Below are positions 11,049 through 11,918 of a DNA stretch of 11,918 nt, one piece after another. Under the pieces are notes generated by a model. That model searched no databases. It was not told the DNA's origin and worked only from the letters and a program-made list of their open reading frames with translations. A program made the translations under genes and the position numbers. Positions within the stretch are counted from its first letter, which is position 1. The number at the start of each line of letters is the position of its first letter. This stretch comes from Pseudomonadota bacterium. Lineage in GTDB: Bacteria; Pseudomonadota; Alphaproteobacteria; Caulobacterales; Caulobacteraceae. The stretch covers positions 1-11,918 of the forward strand of contig JAEYTA010000176.1 in assembly GCA_023434265.1 (NCBI GenBank), written 5' to 3'.

Positions 11049-11918
11049 ATGGCGAGGACGCGCGCGGGGGCAGCGGGCTGGGCGGTTCGGGCCCTGGCGG
11101 TGATCCTGACGCTCATCGGGGCGGTGCTGGCCGGGGGCGGCGCGTGGCTGCTGTCGCTGGGCGGGTCGTTCTACTACCTGCTTGCCGGGCTGGGGCTGAT
11201 CGCCTCGGGCGTGATGCTGTTCCGGCTGAGGCTGCTGGGGGCGTGGATCTATATCGGCGTCTTCGTCCTGACCCTGCTGTGGGCCCTCTGGGAGGTCGGG
11301 CTGAACGGCTGGGCGCTGGTTCCGCGGGTGGTGGCGCCGGCGGTGCTGCTGATCGGGGTGATCCTGGCGATGCCGGTGCTGGACCGGCGGCGCGGTGGGC
11401 GGTTCGCCCTCATCGGCGGCGGGGCCTTCGCCCTGCTGGCGGTGGTCGGCGGCGTGGCGGTGACGCAGGCCAACCGGCCGATGACGCCCCAGCCCGGGAC
11501 GGCGGGACTTCTCGCCGGCATGTCGGAGCCGTCGGGCCGCCAGACGGGGGCCGACTGGCCGGCCTATGGCGGGACCTACAGCGCCCGGCGCTATTCGCCC
11601 CTGATCCAGATCAACCGTGACAACGTCGGCCAACTCGAGCGCGTCTGGACCTTCCGCACCGGCGACCTGCCGGAAGAGAAGTGGGGCGCGGAGACGACGC
11701 CGCTGAAGGTCGGCGATACCGTCTATCTGTGCACGGCGCGCAACGTCCTGATCGCGCTCGACGCGCGGACCGGCGAGCAGCGCTGGCGCTACGACCCGCA
11801 GGTCTCGGACGAGTGGATCCCCTACACCGCCGCGTGCCGGGGCGTGGCCTACCACGAAACCAACGAGTCGGCCGCCGCCGCCGCCGCCGCGACGCCGAGG
11901 GCCCGCCCGGTCGTCGAG
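11049..11918 (+). CDS. gcd: Membrane-bound PQQ-dependent glucose dehydrogenase, N-terminal part (cut by window edge)
   Basis: The first 290 residues of a quinoprotein dehydrogenase of about 800 residues in its family. Five membrane helices are evident (about 14-37, 41-59, 62-83, 92-110, 119-138), the anchor typical of membrane glucose dehydrogenase. The periplasmic PQQ beta-propeller begins at Trp170-Pro-Ala-Tyr-Gly-Gly and continues through Tyr182-Ser-Pro-Leu-Ile-Gln-Ile-Asn, Glu215-Thr-Thr-Pro-Leu-Lys-Val-Gly-Asp, Leu235-Ile-Ala-Leu-Asp and Cys263-Arg-Gly-Val-Ala-Tyr-His-Glu, all matching the E. coli enzyme's plan. It oxidises glucose (or other aldoses) to the lactone in the periplasm and passes electrons to ubiquinone. 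The ATG has AAGGAGG 5 bases upstream. A seven-Ala run (275-281) encoded by a GCC repeat lies in a loop just before the window ends. Other PQQ dehydrogenases of the same membrane type cannot be ruled out. Confidence 0.88.
   Translation, partial: MARTRAGAAGWAVRALAVILTLIGAVLAGGGAWLLSLGGSFYYLLAGLGLIASGVMLFRLRLLGAWIYIGVFVLTLLWALWEVGLNGWALVPRVVAPAVLLIGVILAMPVLDRRRGGRFALIGGGAFALLAVVGGVAVTQANRPMTPQPGTAGLLAGMSEPSGRQTGADWPAYGGTYSARRYSPLIQINRDNVGQLERVWTFRTGDLPEEKWGAETTPLKVGDTVYLCTARNVLIALDARTGEQRWRYDPQVSDEWIPYTAACRGVAYHETNESAAAAAAATPRARPVVE
11871..11888 (+). repeat. (GCC)6 trinucleotide repeat coding for poly-Ala in gcd
   Basis: Six perfect GCC codons followed by GCG encode Ala275-281 of the glucose dehydrogenase. 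Being in-frame triplets, length changes would alter the loop without a frameshift. The repeat sits after the conserved Cys-Arg-Gly-Val-Ala-Tyr-His-Glu block, in a position that looks like a variable surface loop. Confidence 0.7.

Overview
This window is about 11.9 kb of very GC-rich DNA with strongly GC-biased third codon positions. It looks like the chromosome of an aerobic alphaproteobacterium. A Caulobacterales-type host such as Brevundimonas, Phenylobacterium or Caulobacter is my guess, from the style of the proteins and not from a search. No rRNA, tRNA, CRISPR array, insertion sequence or phage gene is visible.

Left end (1-2280): a truncated lipoprotein gene on the minus strand diverges from a concentrative nucleoside transporter (nupC-like) and a glutathione S-transferase-like gene on the plus strand. 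A 6-bp-stem hairpin sits just before the ribosome binding site of the transferase gene.

Centre (2338-10229): eight tightly packed plus-strand genes form one operon. Neighbours overlap by 1-14 bases or are 3 bases apart. They encode (1) a two-domain flavoprotein, a monooxygenase fused to an Old Yellow Enzyme-type reductase, matching 2-aminobenzoyl-CoA (anthraniloyl-CoA) monooxygenase/reductase; (2) an SDR dehydrogenase; (3) a MarR regulator; (4) a crotonase-fold enzyme; (5) an acyl-CoA dehydrogenase; (6) a 2-aminobenzoate/benzoate-type CoA ligase; (7) a hotdog thioesterase; and (8) a RidA-family protein. The set matches the aerobic CoA-dependent ('hybrid') anthranilate pathway described from Azoarcus evansii. 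Anthranilate is converted to its CoA thioester, the ring is oxygenated and reduced without classical dioxygenase cleavage, and the product is channelled into beta-oxidation-like steps. I infer that the RidA-like protein removes the enamine nitrogen. The operon start is unusual: there is no Shine-Dalgarno sequence, and an AT-rich near-palindrome centred on AAGCTT abuts the ATG. This suggests a leaderless transcript whose promoter is covered by the operon's own MarR repressor.

Right end (10237-11918): a convergent minus-strand gene for an 18-cysteine four-helix-bundle copper-storage (Csp3/DUF326-like) protein begins 7 bases after the operon. Upstream of it, also on the minus strand, is a probable 41-residue Arg-rich Cys/His protein. 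Diverging from these, the window ends inside a plus-strand membrane-bound PQQ glucose dehydrogenase (gcd), cut after 290 residues.

The most interesting points are the leaderless/operator architecture, the RidA-like protein with Met in place of the canonical Arg105, the crotonase lacking both usual catalytic glutamates, the transporter with a changed nucleobase-contact motif, and the small Cys/His protein.
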